A DNA stretch of 64,000 bases, taken from positions 146,930 to 210,929 of the forward strand of contig NZ_WEGI01000016.1 of NCBI RefSeq assembly GCF_009604425.1, given 5' to 3'. Shown in pieces: positions 35,216 to 42,516 of the stretch (the stretch's first letter is position 1; each line of letters begins with the position of its first letter). Below the pieces are notes generated by a model. The model saw only the letters and a program-made list of their open reading frames with translations, made no database searches and was not told where the DNA came from. This DNA is from Nocardia aurantia. Its GTDB lineage: Bacteria; Actinomycetota; Actinomycetes; Mycobacteriales; Mycobacteriaceae. The position numbers and the translations under genes are program-made.

Positions 35216-35821
35216 GTGAGCACCCCGAATCCGCCGTCCGGTGGACCGCCGCTGCGCGCGCTCGCGATGGTTCTGATCGCCGTGGCCATCGTGTTCGCCG
35301 GTCTCGGCGCGATGTCGTTGTCCAAGTCCGAGTCCTCGGGTTCGCAGACGACGGTCGCGCAGGCTCCCACCACGACCGTCCCGGTCTCGCGCCCGGCGGT
35401 GCCCGCGGCCACGTCCGCGCCGGCGGTGACATCCACCACAACCACCGAGTCGTCCGCGGCCGCCGAGGCCCCCGCCGCGCCGACGACCACCACCGCGGCC
35501 CCCGCCGCACCCCCGCCGCCCGCGAATCCCGCTGGGCCGGTGGACAAGTCGGTTCCGGTCCGAGTGCTCAACAACAGCACCATCGCGGGCCTGGCCGCGA
35601 AGACCGGCACCCAGTTGAGTTCCGGCGGCTGGAATGTCACCGAGACGGGCAACTATCCCGAGGGAGTGGTGTCCCGCACGACCGTCTACTACGGCACCTC
35701 GCCGCAGGAGAAGGCGGCGGCGCAGGCCATCGCGGCCGAGCTGGGGGTGGCGGCCGAGCCTCGGTTCGCCGGGCTGGCCGACTCGCCCCCGGGCGTGATC
35801 GTGATCGTCACCGGCAACTGA
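35216..35821 (+). CDS. LytR C-terminal-domain membrane protein (Rv0431-like)
   Basis: A 201-aa protein. The cytosolic N-terminus is short, with one membrane span at residues ~13-35 (LRALAMVLIAVAIVFAGLG). A ~75-residue Thr/Ala/Pro-rich linker follows, then a LytR_C domain (VRVLNNSTIAGLAAKTGTQLSSGGWNVTETGN, TTVYYGTSPQEKAAAQAIA in parts). The linker suggests the domain stands off from the membrane in the cell wall. The mycobacterial homologue has been linked to membrane vesicle release (VirR), which rests on literature recall. GTG 35216 is preferred; ATG 35192 is possible. Confidence 0.85.
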   Translation: MSTPNPPSGGPPLRALAMVLIAVAIVFAGLGAMSLSKSESSGSQTTVAQAPTTTVPVSRPAVPAATSAPAVTSTTTTESSAAAEAPAAPTTTTAAPAAPPPPANPAGPVDKSVPVRVLNNSTIAGLAAKTGTQLSSGGWNVTETGNYPEGVVSRTTVYYGTSPQEKAAAQAIAAELGVAAEPRFAGLADSPPGVIVIVTGN

Positions 35822-35980
35822 AACGCTCGTCGCGGGGTACCCGGGCGGTACCGGACAGTGGCGTCACAGGCAAGCGAGCCCCTGCGCGAGGTGCGTAACG
35901 GCTCTGGCATCATCTTGTCCGGTAACGAATCCGATAGGCAGCTCACCTCGTAAACTCGGTACTCGTAAAGGAGTTCCCCG

Positions 35981-36679
35981 ATGGCCCCGTCCACAACTCG
36001 TCGCCCCTCCTGGTGGACTGTGACCCCGGTGCTGGCGGTCGCGGTGCTCGGCCTCGCGGCCTGCTCCAACAGCCAGGAGTCGAGTGACGTCAAGGGCACC
36101 ACGCCCCCGGTGTGGACCGGCGCCGCGGCGCCGAGCGGCTCCGCGGCGGCCACGGGTGCGCAGGGCGGCGAGCACGCCGCCAACCCGGGCGATTCGCTGA
36201 AGGCCGACCTGAAGGACGCCGGTGGCGCCTCGGTCGGCACCGTCGCGATCGTCAAGTCGGGCAACCACCTCGAGCTCACCATCGATGCGCATGGTCTCAA
36301 GCAGGGCTTCCACGGCCTGCACTTCCATTCGGTCGGCAAGTGCGAGGCCAACTCCGTCGCCCCGACCGGTGGCCCGGCCGGCGACTTCCTCTCCGCCGGT
36401 GGGCATCTGCAGCTCGGCGACACGATGACCAAGCCGGCCAGCGGCGACCTGACCTCGCTGGAGGTGCGGCAGGACGGCAGCGCCCACCTGGTCACCACCA
36501 CCGATGCCGTCACCCTGGACGATGTGAAGGGCAAGGCCGTCATCGTCCACGCCGGTGCGGACAATTTCGGTAACATCCCCGGCCGGTACACCCAGGCCGG
36601 TGGCGCCACCGGACCGGACGCGGAGACCATGGCCACCGGCGACGCGGGTGCCCGCGTGGCCTGCGGCGTCGTCGGGTAA
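35981..36679 (+). CDS. sodC: Periplasmic Cu superoxide dismutase lipoprotein SodC
   Basis: Converts superoxide to peroxide outside the membrane. The 232-aa protein has a lipoprotein signal with lipobox LAAC (Cys27), a Ser/Ala-rich linker, and the SOD fold. The fold has copper ligands in LHFHSVGKC (two His), SAGGH and IVHAGADNFGNIP, and the disulfide region ending GDAGARVACGVVG. After GGH the sequence continues L-Q-L-G, so the usual zinc-site histidines are missing. The M. tuberculosis enzyme is known to work without zinc. An AAAGGAG RBS precedes ATG 35981. GCS2 follows 11 bp downstream. Confidence 0.93.
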   Translation: MAPSTTRRPSWWTVTPVLAVAVLGLAACSNSQESSDVKGTTPPVWTGAAAPSGSAAATGAQGGEHAANPGDSLKADLKDAGGASVGTVAIVKSGNHLELTIDAHGLKQGFHGLHFHSVGKCEANSVAPTGGPAGDFLSAGGHLQLGDTMTKPASGDLTSLEVRQDGSAHLVTTTDAVTLDDVKGKAVIVHAGADNFGNIPGRYTQAGGATGPDAETMATGDAGARVACGVVG

Positions 36680-36690
36680 CAGGGGAGAGC

Positions 36691-37836
36691 ATGGGCGGGG
36701 CAGGCCATCACGCGGTTCACTGGAAAAGCTCGCCTCGGCCGACTCTGGGCGTCGAATGGGAGATCGCGCTCGTCGACAAGCGCACGCGCGATCTGTCCAA
36801 CACCGCCGCAGCGGTTTTCGACGAGGTCGGTGATCTGCGCGCCGGCGACGGCCGGCCGCAGGTGACAAAAGAGTTGCTGCGCAACACCGTCGAGATCGTC
36901 ACCGGTATCCACGACACCGTCGCGGAGGTCGCCGACGATCTGTCCGGCACCATGGACGCGGTCCGGCGGGCGGCGGATCCGCTCGGCGTCGACTTGTTCT
37001 GTGCCGGAACGCATCCGTTCGCGCAGTGGTCCACCCAGGTGCTCACCCGCTCGCCGCACTACGACGAACTGATCGAGCGCACCCAGTGGTGGGGCCGGCA
37101 GATGCTGATCTGGGGCGTGCACGTGCATGTGGGAGTCTCGCACCCGGACAAGGTTTTTCCGATCCTGAACCATCTGCTGCTGTCCTATCCGCATCTGCTC
37201 GCGCTGTCGGCCTCGTCGCCGATGTGGTCCGGGATCGACACCGGATACGCCAGCAATCGCGCGCTGATGTTCCAGCAGTTGCCGACCGCCGGATTGCCGT
37301 TCCAGTTCGAGAACTGGCCGCAGTTCGAGTCGTATGTGCGCGACCAGATGAAGACCGGGGTGTTCGAACAGCTCGGCGGCATGCACTGGGACATCCGGCC
37401 GGCGCCGAAATGGGGCACCATCGAGGTTCGGGTGTGCGACGGAATGCCCACGCGCGCAGAGCTTTCGGCGCTCGTGGCGCTGATCCACTGCCTGGTCGTG
37501 GACATCGATGCGCGGGTCACCGCCGGTGAGACATTGCCCACTATTCCGCCGTGGCATGTCCAGGAGAACAAGTGGCGGGCGGCCCGCTACGGACTGGACG
37601 CGATCATCATCACCGACCGGGACAGCAACGAGCGGCTCGTCACCGACGATCTGACCGATCTGCTCAACCGGCTGGAGCCCACCGCGAAGTTGCTCGGCTG
37701 CGAGCGAGAACTGGCGTCGGTCGCCGAAATCCCGCAGCGTGGCGCCTCCTACCAGCGGCAACGCCGGGTCGCGGCGGCCACCCAGGGCGATCTGGTCGCC
37801 GTCGTCGATGCTCTGGTGCGCGAACTGGAAGCCTGA
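36691..37836 (+). CDS. Carboxylate-amine ligase, GCS2 / YbdK type (Rv0433-like)
   Basis: A 381-aa ATP-dependent ligase of the glutamate-cysteine ligase type 2 family. Conserved segments are TLGVEWEIALVD (metal/ATP Glu), VTKELLRNTVEI, GTHPFAQW, GVHVHVGVSHPD, ASSPMWSGIDTGYASNR, WPQFESYV, HWDIRPAPKWGTIEVRVCDG and PPWHVQENKWRAARYG. Such enzymes show weak glutamate-cysteine ligase activity; actinobacteria make mycothiol rather than glutathione, so the true amine and acid substrates are unclear. GGGGAG lies before ATG 36691, 11 bp after sodC, implying co-expression with antioxidant SodC. Confidence 0.88.
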   Translation: MGGAGHHAVHWKSSPRPTLGVEWEIALVDKRTRDLSNTAAAVFDEVGDLRAGDGRPQVTKELLRNTVEIVTGIHDTVAEVADDLSGTMDAVRRAADPLGVDLFCAGTHPFAQWSTQVLTRSPHYDELIERTQWWGRQMLIWGVHVHVGVSHPDKVFPILNHLLLSYPHLLALSASSPMWSGIDTGYASNRALMFQQLPTAGLPFQFENWPQFESYVRDQMKTGVFEQLGGMHWDIRPAPKWGTIEVRVCDGMPTRAELSALVALIHCLVVDIDARVTAGETLPTIPPWHVQENKWRAARYGLDAIIITDRDSNERLVTDDLTDLLNRLEPTAKLLGCERELASVAEIPQRGASYQRQRRVAAATQGDLVAVVDALVRELEA

Positions 37837-37986
37837 ACCACACCCGCGTGGGCGCCCGGTCCGGATTCCGGCCGGATCGCGATCGGGTGCGTTTCGTGAC
37901 GCGCGGTGAGGTTGTCGTTGCCGTACGGTGGCCGGTGATTCAGTCGCCCAGGGGGGTGACGTTCATCGTATGTTTACTATTGTCGG

Positions 37987-39351
37987 GTGCTTCTCGACGA
38001 CACTCGCTCCGACCTCGGTGGTGTGGCTCGCGGTGGTCGACCCCGGATGCCGTCGAGGCAAGTGCTGGTGGTCGCCGCGATCGCGGCCGTGCCCCTACTC
38101 CTGCTCGTTCTGCAATTCGTGGCGTCCCGCCGCGGTTTCGAGGGGCCACTGCAGAGCCTCTGGTCGGATTACGCGGGCACCCCCGCGTCGGTGTCCGTGC
38201 CGTGGGCCGGTCTCGCGCTGGCGCTGATCGGATTGTCCTGGCGGCGGCGCTTTCTCACGCTCGGCGCGGCGGTCGCCCTGGACGCGGCGTACGCGATCGT
38301 CCGGGTGCTGCTCGGCGGTCCGCTGACCTTCGGCAACGGCCCGGTGCTGGCCCTGACCGGCTTGGCGCTGGTGGCCTGGCTCGGCTGGGAGGGCAGGGAC
38401 AAGAGCAACGCCCTGCACGCCGCCGCCCTCGGCGCGTTGCTGATCCTCGCCACCAAGGTCGGCGACGTCTGGCTGCACGTCACCGTGTGGGCCGGGCCGC
38501 GGGTGCTGGATCGCTATGTGGTGCTGGCCGATCACGCCTTCGGCGAACCGTCCTGGCTGATGGGCCGCGTCGTCGCGGCGCTCGGGCCGCAGGTCTTCGC
38601 GGTACTGCACTGGGTGTACATCGAGCTGCCGGTGGCCGCGATGGTGGTCGCGGTCTGGCAGCTGCGCCACGTGGTCCGGCGCGGCGTCTGGCCGGACCAC
38701 TATCTGGTGCGCACGTTCCTGACCCTCGGTCTGGTCGGCCCGATCGTCTACGTCCTGTTCCCGGTGGTGGGTCCGGTCTTCGCCTTCGGGCCGGACGGCC
38801 ACGGCCTGCAACTCGGCGACTACTGGCCGCACGCGGTGCCGCCCCTGGATCACGCTCCGGCCCCGCTGTCGTTCGACGCCTACACGCCGCGCAACTGCAT
38901 GCCCTCGATGCACACGGCGTGGGTGACCTCGCTGTTCCTGCACTCCCGGCGCGACACCGACGATGCGCCGGCGCCGCGGTGGCTGCGCTGGGGCGGCGTC
39001 TTCTGGCTGGTGTGCACGCTGACGGCGACCCTCGGCTTCGGCTATCACTACGGCAGCGATCTGGTCGCCGGATTCGTGTTGTGCCTCACCGTCGAATCCG
39101 CGCTGCGCGCGCCCGGCCGCGGCTGGGATCGCATCCGCGTCGCGCTGGTCGGCGCCGGGGTGACGCTGCTCGCGGGGCTGCTGCTGTCCTATCGGTTCCT
39201 GGCGGTGTGGATGTCGCAGCACGCGTTGCCCGCCGGGCTCATCGCGGTCGGTCTGGTCGCGGCCTACGCCTGGGCGTTCCACGCGACCTGGTTCGCCCGG
39301 TCCCGTCAGACCGAACCGCCGCTGCCGGTCGCTCCCGCACCCGCCGGGTAG
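37987..39351 (+). CDS. PAP2-superfamily multi-pass membrane phosphatase (AUR1-like)
   Basis: A 454-aa polytopic protein with roughly ten hydrophobic spans. The active-site motifs are RNCMPSMHTAW (catalytic His) and GYHYGSDLVAG (second His/Asp), as in lipid phosphatases and inositol-phosphoceramide-synthase-like transferases. A role in envelope lipid turnover or phosphoinositol transfer is likely. A -10-like TACTAT (37975-37980) ends 6 bases before GTG 37987 with no Shine-Dalgarno, which fits a leaderless mRNA. The last residues are a Pro-rich cytosolic tail. It is convergent with the Mrp operon (22-bp gap). Confidence 0.8.
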   Translation: MLLDDTRSDLGGVARGGRPRMPSRQVLVVAAIAAVPLLLLVLQFVASRRGFEGPLQSLWSDYAGTPASVSVPWAGLALALIGLSWRRRFLTLGAAVALDAAYAIVRVLLGGPLTFGNGPVLALTGLALVAWLGWEGRDKSNALHAAALGALLILATKVGDVWLHVTVWAGPRVLDRYVVLADHAFGEPSWLMGRVVAALGPQVFAVLHWVYIELPVAAMVVAVWQLRHVVRRGVWPDHYLVRTFLTLGLVGPIVYVLFPVVGPVFAFGPDGHGLQLGDYWPHAVPPLDHAPAPLSFDAYTPRNCMPSMHTAWVTSLFLHSRRDTDDAPAPRWLRWGGVFWLVCTLTATLGFGYHYGSDLVAGFVLCLTVESALRAPGRGWDRIRVALVGAGVTLLAGLLLSYRFLAVWMSQHALPAGLIAVGLVAAYAWAFHATWFARSRQTEPPLPVAPAPAG

Positions 39352-39373
39352 CCGGAACCCTTGTGCGCGAGGG

Positions 39374-39745
39374 TCATTCGAGTTCCTCGTCGCCGAGTTC
39401 GTTGACCAGCAGCAGGCCGTCGCGGTGGCGCTGTTCGCGATAGGCGGTGCGGCCCACCAGATGTGCGATCGCCGGCGCGGTGACCACCGTGAACAGGCCG
39501 ACCAGCAGCAGCACCCAGACGCTGCGGTGGCCGTGCACCTGGATCGCGGTGCCGGCCAAAATCAGAACCAGCCCCACCACCTGAGGTTTGGTGGCCGCGT
39601 GCATGCGGGAGAGCGTGTCCGGGAAGCGGATCATCGCCAGCGCCGCGGTGAACGCCAGCGCCGCGCCCGACACGATCAGGGTGCCCGCCACCCAGTGCGC
39701 GGCGGTGTGCAGCCAGGGCGCGGTGGTCGACAGCCAGGCCGTCAT
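39374..39745 (-). CDS. mnhG: Mrp antiporter subunit G
   Basis: A 123-aa membrane protein, the last gene of the Mrp operon. Three hydrophobic spans surround the family segment ALAMIRFPDTLSRMHAATKPQVVGLVLILAG (in parts). MrpG is a small essential part of the hetero-oligomeric Na+(Li+,K+)/H+ antiporter. Its ATG overlaps the mnhF stop (ATGA). The hydrophilic C-terminus (YREQRHRDGLLLVNELGDEELE) is cytosolic. Confidence 0.92.
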   Translation of the reverse strand: MTAWLSTTAPWLHTAAHWVAGTLIVSGAALAFTAALAMIRFPDTLSRMHAATKPQVVGLVLILAGTAIQVHGHRSVWVLLLVGLFTVVTAPAIAHLVGRTAYREQRHRDGLLLVNELGDEELE

Positions 39746-40002
39746 CGGTCGTCCCGGACCCGGAAACGGGTGACGGCCGCCGAACCGAGGAAGCCGACCA
39801 GCATCAGCGCGGCGATGGCGGGCAGCACCATGGTGTCCTCGCTGTAGGCGGCCCAGACCGCCAGCGCACCGGCCGCGATCGCCATCAGCGAGTCGATGCC
39901 GACGATGCGGTCCAGCGTGTTCGGGCCCGCCAGGATGCGGTACGCGGTGAGCAGGGCCGCGGCGGCCAGCAGCACCCCCGCGACGATCGTGGCTACGGTC
40001 AT
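39742..40002 (-). CDS. mnhF: Mrp antiporter subunit F
   Basis: An 86-aa protein with three membrane helices. It contains the MrpF signature AYRILAGPNTLDRIVGIDSL and ends GFLGSAAVTRFRVRDDR. The ATG at 40002 overlaps the mnhE stop by four bases and its own stop overlaps mnhG, so synthesis is coupled. The family is required for the antiporter complex, and in some bacteria for bile-acid or cholate efflux. Confidence 0.93.
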   Translation of the reverse strand: MTVATIVAGVLLAAAALLTAYRILAGPNTLDRIVGIDSLMAIAAGALAVWAAYSEDTMVLPAIAALMLVGFLGSAAVTRFRVRDDR

Positions 40003-40526
40003 GGTTGCTCCTCCCGGCTGCCGGCGTCCGGCCGCTCGAAACTGTCGATCAGCAGCCGCTCCAGCCGCCGGGTGTCGCGGTAGAACTTTTCCACCGCCGC
40101 GTCGCTGCCCACGTTCAGGACGTGCACCCAGACGGTGGGATCGGTCCGATCGATCTCCAGCACCATGGTGCCGGGGATCAGGTTCAGCACGTCCGCGCAC
40201 AGCACCAGCACCAGGTCCGAGCGGATGGCCAGCCGCACCCGCAGCACTCCCGACGTCGGCGCACCGGCCGGCCGGATCGCGAACCAGGCGACCTGCAGAC
40301 TGGATTCCAGCGCGTAATACGTTCCGGCGACCAGTAATTCGAGCAGCGGCCGCAGGCGCACCCGGCCGGTGACGGACACCCGCGGCAGCGGCAGCGCCAG
40401 CATGACCACCGCGCCGAGCACCAGCCCGGCGAGCAGGTTGCCGACGCTGATGTCGCCCCACAGCGCGGTGTAGACGATGGCCAGCCAGACCAGCACCCCG
40501 ATCCGCACCACGGTCTCCCGGCTCAT
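39999..40526 (-). CDS. mnhE: Mrp antiporter subunit E
   Basis: A 175-aa protein. It has two or three N-terminal helices (VLVWLAIVYTALWGDISVGNLLAGLVLGAVVMLALPL in parts) and a conserved cytosolic domain with SDLVLVLCADVLNLIPGTMVLEIDRTD and HVLNVGS. This MrpE plan is standard. The C-terminus is extended by a charged tail (RLLIDSFERPDAGSREEQP). It overlaps mnhD and mnhF by four bases each. Confidence 0.92.
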   Translation of the reverse strand: MSRETVVRIGVLVWLAIVYTALWGDISVGNLLAGLVLGAVVMLALPLPRVSVTGRVRLRPLLELLVAGTYYALESSLQVAWFAIRPAGAPTSGVLRVRLAIRSDLVLVLCADVLNLIPGTMVLEIDRTDPTVWVHVLNVGSDAAVEKFYRDTRRLERLLIDSFERPDAGSREEQP

Positions 40527-42139
40527 CGGTCACCTCCGGAGCGCCACGAATCCGCCGGTCCCAGCACGGTGTTCAGATAGTCGGCACGATGACCGAGGTC
40601 GGTAGCGGCGCGCCCGGCGATGTCGAGGATCGGGCCCGCGAACACGGTGAGGCCGATCCCGACGGCGATCAGCGCGGCGGTCGGCAGCAGCATCAGGCGC
40701 GGGATGCGGCCCGGATCGCGCCGGTCGGCGAACAGCACGTCGGTGGACTCGTCGATCAGCGCCGACGGTGCGGCGTCGGCGAACTCACCCTCCGGGGCCT
40801 GGGTGCGGGGCCGCCAGAACGCCTTGCTCCACACCCGGGCCATCGCGTACAGCGTCAGCAGGCTGGTCAGCACCGACCCGGCCACCAGCACCCAGGCCAG
40901 CACGCTGCCGTCGGCGGCGCCGGCCTCCAGCAGCACGGTCTTGCCGATGAACCCCGAGAAGGGCGGTATGCCACTGAGATTCAGCGCCGGGATGCCGAAC
41001 AGCAGGGCCAGCAGCGGACTCGCGGCCAGCAGCCCGCCGAGCCGCTCCAGCGAGGCCGATCCGGCCTGCCGCTCGATCAGTCCGACCACCAGGAACAGCG
41101 TGGTCTGCACCAGAATGTGGTGGGCCACGTAGTAGACGGTGCCGGTCAGGCCCGCGACGGTGTTGAGTCCCACGCCGAACATCAGATATCCGATGTGGCT
41201 GACCAGTGTGAACGACAGCAACCGCTTGATATCGCTCTGCGCGACCGCCCCCAGGATGCCGATCAGCATGGTCAGCAGGCCGCCGATCAACAGCACCCGG
41301 TCGAAGCCGGCGGTGGGGAACAGCAGCGTGTGCATCCGGATGATCGCGTACACGCCGACCTTCGTGAGCAGGCCGGCGAACACCGCAGTGACCGGGGCCG
41401 GCGCGGTCGGATACGAGTCCGGCAGCCAGTTCGACAGCGGGAACACCGCCGCCTTGATGCCGAAGGCCACCAGCAGCACCGCGTAGACGGCGCTGCGCAC
41501 CCCGCTCGGTACGTCGCCGAGCCGGGTGGCCATGTGCGCCAGGTTCAGCGTGCCGGTCGCCGCGTACGCCAGCGCGATGCCGGTGAGGAAGACCAGCGAC
41601 GACAGCATCGACACCATCGTGTAGGACACCCCGGCCCGCACCCGGTCCGCGCTGGCGCCGAGGGTCAGCAGCACGAACGACGCGGTCAGCAGCACCTCGA
41701 AGCCGACGAACATGTTGAACAGATCCCCGGCCAGGAAGGCGATCGACACGCCGGCGCTCAGGACGAGGTAGGTGGGCTGGAAGATCGAGGTCGGCTGGCG
41801 TTCGGCGCCGTCGCTGATGCCCTGTCCGACGGCGTACATGAGCACCGCCAGCAGCACGATCGCCGACACCAGCAGCATCGCCGCGGACAGGCGATCCACC
41901 ACCAGGGTGATACCGATCGGGGTGCGCCAGCTGCCGATCTGCAGGGCGGACATCCCGTAGTGGTCGGCCAGCCACAGCAGAAGGCCGTCGATCGCCACCA
42001 CCGCGCTCAGGGCGGCCACCGAGATCGTTTGCTGCAGCCGCGGTTTGCGCCCGGCGATGAGCGTCCCGGCCGCGGTGAGCAGCGGGATCAGCACCGGCAG
42101 CGGCGTCAGGATCGGTGCCAGCGCGGGGGAGGGGGTCAC
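40523..42139 (-). CDS. mnhD: Mrp antiporter subunit D (NuoN-like)
   Basis: A 538-aa polytopic protein related to the proton-pumping subunits of complex I. It has the Proton_antipo_M core with PTYLVLSAGVSIAFLAGDLFNMFVGFEVLLTASF, AFGIKAAVFPLSNWLPDSYPTAPAPVTAVFAG (conserved Lys and Pro), SDIKRLLSFTLVSHIGYLMFGVG and LSGIPPFSGFIGKTVLL, each quoted in part. The GTG at 42139 overlaps the mnhC stop (GTGA). The cytosolic loop near residues 440-480 (QAPEGEFADAAPSALIDESTD) is long and acidic compared with the family. Confidence 0.93.
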   Translation of the reverse strand: MTPSPALAPILTPLPVLIPLLTAAGTLIAGRKPRLQQTISVAALSAVVAIDGLLLWLADHYGMSALQIGSWRTPIGITLVVDRLSAAMLLVSAIVLLAVLMYAVGQGISDGAERQPTSIFQPTYLVLSAGVSIAFLAGDLFNMFVGFEVLLTASFVLLTLGASADRVRAGVSYTMVSMLSSLVFLTGIALAYAATGTLNLAHMATRLGDVPSGVRSAVYAVLLVAFGIKAAVFPLSNWLPDSYPTAPAPVTAVFAGLLTKVGVYAIIRMHTLLFPTAGFDRVLLIGGLLTMLIGILGAVAQSDIKRLLSFTLVSHIGYLMFGVGLNTVAGLTGTVYYVAHHILVQTTLFLVVGLIERQAGSASLERLGGLLAASPLLALLFGIPALNLSGIPPFSGFIGKTVLLEAGAADGSVLAWVLVAGSVLTSLLTLYAMARVWSKAFWRPRTQAPEGEFADAAPSALIDESTDVLFADRRDPGRIPRLMLLPTAALIAVGIGLTVFAGPILDIAGRAATDLGHRADYLNTVLGPADSWRSGGDR

Positions 42140-42516
42140 GTCTCGCGATCCCCCTCCCGCTGCGCGGCGACCCGCAGATCCTCGGGATCGTTCTCGACGG
42201 TTTCGGTGGTGGTCAGCCGGTAGGACCGGTAGGCCAGCGCCAGGACGAACGCCGCCACGCCCATGGTGATCACGATCGCGGTCAGCACCATCGCCTGGGC
42301 GAGCGGGTCGGCGGTGTCCTGATGGACGCGGTCGTGCTCGCCGAGGATCGGGGCGCGGCCGTCCGGGCCGCCGACGGTCACGATGAGCAGGTTCACGGCG
42401 TTGCCGAACAGGATCATCCCGAGCAGCATCTTCGAGACCGCGCGTTCCAGCACCAGATACACGCCGCACGCGACGAGCACCCCGATGAGGATCAGCAGGG
42501 TCAGATTCGCGGTCAT
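42136..42516 (-). CDS. mnhC: Mrp antiporter subunit C (NuoK-like)
   Basis: A 126-aa three-helix protein homologous to NuoK. It has the family stretch GVYLVLERAVSKMLLGMILFGNAVNLLIV (in parts) and DPLAQAMVLTAIVITMGVAAFVLAL. The C-terminal ~25 residues are charged. The ATG at 42516 overlaps the mnhA stop and its stop overlaps mnhD, keeping the coupled chain. Confidence 0.93.
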   Translation of the reverse strand: MTANLTLLILIGVLVACGVYLVLERAVSKMLLGMILFGNAVNLLIVTVGGPDGRAPILGEHDRVHQDTADPLAQAMVLTAIVITMGVAAFVLALAYRSYRLTTTETVENDPEDLRVAAQREGDRET